Of a stretch of 6,142 nucleotides of DNA, positions 3,645 through 6,142 are shown piece by piece; position 1 is the stretch's first letter; each line of letters begins with the position of its first letter. Position numbers and translations under genes: made by a program. The DNA comes from Thermoflexus hugenholtzii JAD2 (lineage in GTDB: Bacteria; Chloroflexota; Dehalococcoidia; UBA2979), in assembly GCA_945889565.1 (NCBI GenBank), contig CAMDBZ010000110.1:1-6142 (forward strand), given 5' to 3'. Under the pieces are notes generated by a model, which was not told where the DNA came from, did not search any database, and was given only the letters and a program-made list of their open reading frames with translations.

Positions 3645-6002
3645 ATGACGACGAAGGCAGCGGCCAGCGAGAGCCCGGCGTCACGGGCGGTGGGCGAGGC
3701 GCTGCGGCTGGACGTGCGCGGCATGACCTGTGCGTCGTGCGTGCGGCGCGTGGAGCGTGCGCTCACCGGCGTGGCGGGGGTGACGCAGGCGAGCGTCAAC
3801 CTCGCGACCGAGCAGGCGACGGTCACGCTCGACGCGGCGACGGCGCCGCCGCTGGAGGCGCTGCGCGCGGCCGTCGATCGCGCGGGCTACACGCTCGAGC
3901 TGCCGGGCGCCGGTGGCGATGAGCAGCCGCAGGACCGCCTCGAACGCGAGCGGCTGCACGAGTACCGCGCGTTGCGCGTGCGCACGCTCGTGGCGCTCGT
4001 ATCGGGCGTGTTCCTCGCGCTGGCGATGTTCTGGCGCGAGGTGCCGGCGCTCGCGGACATCCCGATGCGCCTGATGCACCCACTCTTCTTCGCGGTTGCG
4101 ACCGTGGTGCAGTTCTGGGCGGGGGCGCGCATTTACGCGGGCGCGGCGAAGGTGGCGCGTCACGGCGCGAGCGACATGAACACGCTGATCGCCGTGGGGA
4201 CTGCGGCAGCGTACGGCTACTCCGTGGTCGCGACGTTCTGGCCGGGCCTGTTCCACTCGGTGCACGGGCTCGAGATGGCCGTGTACTACGACACGGGCGT
4301 GTTGATCATCGCGTTGGTGCTGCTGGGGCGGATGCTGGAGGCGCGCGCGAAGGGGCAAACCTCGCAGGCGGTGCGCGCGCTGATCGCGCTGCGGCCGCAG
4401 CGCGCGCGCGTGCTGGAGCACGGCGAGGAGTTCGAGATCCCGGTGGCGGCGGTGCAGCCCGGCGACACCGTGATCGTGCGGCCGAGCGAGCAGCTGCCGG
4501 TCGACGGCGAGGTGATCGACGGCGCGTCGGCGGTCGACGAGTCGATGCTCACGGGCGAGTCGCTGCCGGTGGCGAAGGGCCCCGGCGACGCGGTGTTCGG
4601 CGCGACGCTGAACAGCACCGGGCTGCTGCGCGTGCGCGCGACGGCGGTGGGCGCGGACTCGGCGCTGGCGCGCATCATCCGGCTCGTCGAGGATGCGCAG
4701 GGCTCGAAGGCGCCGATCCAGCGGCTCGCGGACGAGATCGCGGCGGTGTTCGTGCCGGTGGTGCTGGTGATCGCGCTGGCGACGTTCGCGGGGTGGTGGT
4801 GGCTGGGGCCGGAGCCCGCGCTGACGTACGCGCTGCTCAACGCGGTGACCGTGCTGATCATCGCGTGCCCGTGCGCGCTGGGGCTGGCGACGCCGACGGC
4901 GATCATGGTCGGCATGGGTCTGGGCGCGCGCCACGGCGTGCTGATCCGCAACGCCGAGGCGCTGGAGCGCGCGCGGCGCATCGATACGGTGGTGTTCGAC
5001 AAGACCGGCACGGTGACCGAAGGCAAGCCCGCGGTCGTTGGCGTCGAGGTCGTGGCAGGCGGGCCCGCCGCCGCCGACGAGCTCCTGCGGCTGGTCGCGT
5101 CGGCGGAGCGCGGGTCGGAGCATCCGCTCGCGGCGGCAGTGGTGCACGAGGCGGAGCGGCGCGCGCTCGCGCTCGAGTGGCCGGAGCGCTTCCGCGCGGT
5201 GGTCGGCCAGGGCATCGACGCGACGATCGGTGGCCGGCAGGTGCTTGCCGGCAACGCGGCGCTGCTCGCGGGCGCGGGCGTGCCGAGCGACGGGCTGGTC
5301 GCGCTGGGCGACGCGGCCGCGGCGCGCGGCGAGACGCCGCTGCTCGTGGCCGTCGACGGCGCGGCGGCTGGGCTGATCGCCGTCGCCGATCGCATGCGGG
5401 AGAGCGCGCCGGGCGCAGTCGCGCGGCTGCGCGCGCTCGGCGTCGACGTGGTGATGCTGACGGGCGACCAGCAGGCGACGGCCGAGGCGGTGGCAGCGCG
5501 CGCGGGCATCACACGCGTCGTCGCGGGGGTGCAGCCTGCGGGCAAGACCGCGGTCGTGCGCGAGCTGCAGGCAGCGGGGCGCACCGTGGCGATGGTCGGC
5601 GACGGCATCAACGACGCGCCGGCGCTGGCGGCGGCGGACGTCGGCATCGCGATCGGCACGGGCACGGACGTGGCGCTGGAGGCCGCGCCGGTGACGCTGA
5701 TGCGCCCGGACCTCGCCGGCGTGGCGACGGCGATCGCGCTCTCACGCGCGACGATGCGCACGATGCACCAGAACCTCGTGTGGGCGTTCGGCTACAACGT
5801 GCTGCTGATCCCCGTCGCGGCGGGGCTGGGCTACGTGCTGTTCCAGCAGGTGCTGGACGGCGCAGCGGTGCCGGCGCTGCTGCGCCCCGTGTTCGGCGAG
5901 TTGGGTTTCTTGAACCCAATCGTGGCCGCGGCCGCGATGGCCGTGAGCTCCGTATCGGTGATGGCGAACGCGTTGCGGCTGCGGGGCGCACGGCTCGGCT
6001 AG
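3645..6002 (+). CDS. copA: CopA, Cu(I)-exporting P1B-1-type ATPase
   Basis: A 785-residue inner-membrane pump that exports Cu(I) from the cytoplasm using ATP. Residues 20-87 are one HMA domain with GMTCASC (26-32). Eight membrane segments are visible, roughly at 114-133, 147-168, 180-199, 215-235, 367-387, 396-420, 708-732 and 755-778. The actuator domain carries TGES (303-306). TM6 holds the metal-binding CPC (408-410). The phosphorylation site is Asp452 in DKTGT. SEHP has His493-Pro494 for nucleotide binding, and the hinge is GDGINDAP (652-659). TM7 has Tyr717-Asn718, and TM8 has Met765, Ser768 and Ser769. CPC with YN and M..SS is the Cu(I) signature, which rules out Zn/Cd/Pb (ZntA-like) pumps. 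Only one N-terminal HMA domain is present, so the separate HMA protein encoded upstream may supply extra copper handling. The ATG at 3645 lies 27 bases after csoR with a weak ribosome-binding site. No internal promoter or second operator is seen. Confidence 0.97.
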   Translation: MTTKAAASESPASRAVGEALRLDVRGMTCASCVRRVERALTGVAGVTQASVNLATEQATVTLDAATAPPLEALRAAVDRAGYTLELPGAGGDEQPQDRLERERLHEYRALRVRTLVALVSGVFLALAMFWREVPALADIPMRLMHPLFFAVATVVQFWAGARIYAGAAKVARHGASDMNTLIAVGTAAAYGYSVVATFWPGLFHSVHGLEMAVYYDTGVLIIALVLLGRMLEARAKGQTSQAVRALIALRPQRARVLEHGEEFEIPVAAVQPGDTVIVRPSEQLPVDGEVIDGASAVDESMLTGESLPVAKGPGDAVFGATLNSTGLLRVRATAVGADSALARIIRLVEDAQGSKAPIQRLADEIAAVFVPVVLVIALATFAGWWWLGPEPALTYALLNAVTVLIIACPCALGLATPTAIMVGMGLGARHGVLIRNAEALERARRIDTVVFDKTGTVTEGKPAVVGVEVVAGGPAAADELLRLVASAERGSEHPLAAAVVHEAERRALALEWPERFRAVVGQGIDATIGGRQVLAGNAALLAGAGVPSDGLVALGDAAAARGETPLLVAVDGAAAGLIAVADRMRESAPGAVARLRALGVDVVMLTGDQQATAEAVAARAGITRVVAGVQPAGKTAVVRELQAAGRTVAMVGDGINDAPALAAADVGIAIGTGTDVALEAAPVTLMRPDLAGVATAIALSRATMRTMHQNLVWAFGYNVLLIPVAAGLGYVLFQQVLDGAAVPALLRPVFGELGFLNPIVAAAAMAVSSVSVMANALRLRGARLG

Positions 6003-6142
6003 CGGTTGGGCGGCGGGCGGTCGCGCAGGCGGCGCACGAAGCGCAGGCCGGACCACGTGTCGTCGATGGCGCAGACCTTGTTGTCGACGAGCCCGGCGGC
6101 GAGGCCGATGTCGCGAATGATGTTCTCGTTGAGGTCGGTGGC
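5999..6142 (-). CDS. C-terminal part of a DUF3052-like protein (partial, 47 codons)
   Basis: The minus strand is open from the window edge to a TAG at 6001-5999 and encodes the last 47 residues of a protein. The segment TDLNENIIRDIGLAAGLVDN, followed by KVCAIDDTWSGLRFV, matches from memory the conserved C-terminal end of DUF3052 proteins (the VDxKVCAxDxTWSGL pattern). These are small bacterial proteins of unknown function. A basic, proline-containing tail ends it. The N-terminal part lies beyond the window. Its stop overlaps the copA stop in the tetranucleotide CTAG, so the genes converge with no room for a terminator between them. It is probably unrelated to copper, as it lies on the other strand. 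Confidence 0.72.
   Translation of the reverse strand, partial: ATDLNENIIRDIGLAAGLVDNKVCAIDDTWSGLRFVRRLRDRPPPNR

Noticed and set aside
3681..5761. Two very long minus-strand open frames (over 480 codons each) opposite copA
   Set aside because: High-GC genes often leave the antisense frames open. The products are low-complexity His/Arg or Ser/Ala sequences, while copA shows every P1B-ATPase motif.
3645..6002. CopA as a Zn/Cd/Pb pump (ZntA-like)
   Set aside because: CPC in TM6 together with YN in TM7 and M..SS in TM8 is the Cu(I) set, and the neighbouring regulator is CsoR rather than a MerR or ArsR type.
1..6142. Mobile element, CRISPR array, tRNA or phage-type system
   Set aside because: I saw no transposase, integrase, regularly spaced repeats, terminal inverted repeats or cloverleaf. 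Base and codon use look even across the window.

Overview
The window is very GC-rich (roughly 70% or more by eye), with third codon positions almost all G or C and several GTG or TTG starts. Genes are densely packed on both strands. Protein types and codon use fit a high-GC bacterium. A Chloroflexota (Dehalococcoidia/Tepidiformia-like) origin is my best guess from the style of the proteins, but nothing in the window proves it. I see no insertion sequence, tRNA, rRNA, CRISPR array or phage gene, and no stretch over 300 bases lacks a gene. The longest gap is 252 bases (2524-2775).

Left part (1-2313): a minus-strand pair runs out of the window. It consists of an alpha/beta-hydrolase (145-795) and, 12 bases downstream, the possible start of an unidentified protein (1-132). 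A short divergent promoter region separates it from a plus-strand MaoC-like hot-dog protein (911-1348). After a 125-base gap with two stacked hairpins comes an amidinohydrolase of the DDAH/arginine-dihydrolase type (1474-2313).

Middle (2314-2775): a probable 32-residue lysine-rich basic microprotein (2425-2523) has its own promoter-like box and a strong 12-bp hairpin after its stop. The rest of this region is the leader of the copper operon. It contains a GC-rich CsoR-type operator (2701-2719), a -10-like box, a small leader hairpin and a strong Shine-Dalgarno sequence.

Right part (2776-6002): a three-gene copper-homeostasis operon. A two-domain metal-binding protein (HMA domain plus a CxCxC...CCC cysteine-rich domain) is followed by the Cu(I)-sensing repressor CsoR and the Cu(I)-exporting P1B-ATPase CopA. 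The inferred logic is that Cu(I) binds CsoR and releases the operator. The operon is then transcribed, the small HMA protein binds or hands over Cu(I), and CopA pumps it out of the cytoplasm. copA ends tail-to-tail, overlapping by two bases, with the 3' end of a DUF3052-like gene on the minus strand (5999-6142, partial).

The most interesting items are the HMA/cysteine-rich fusion at the head of the operon, the lysine-every-four microprotein, the non-canonical active-site motif of the MaoC protein, and the question of whether the amidinohydrolase is an arginine dihydrolase.
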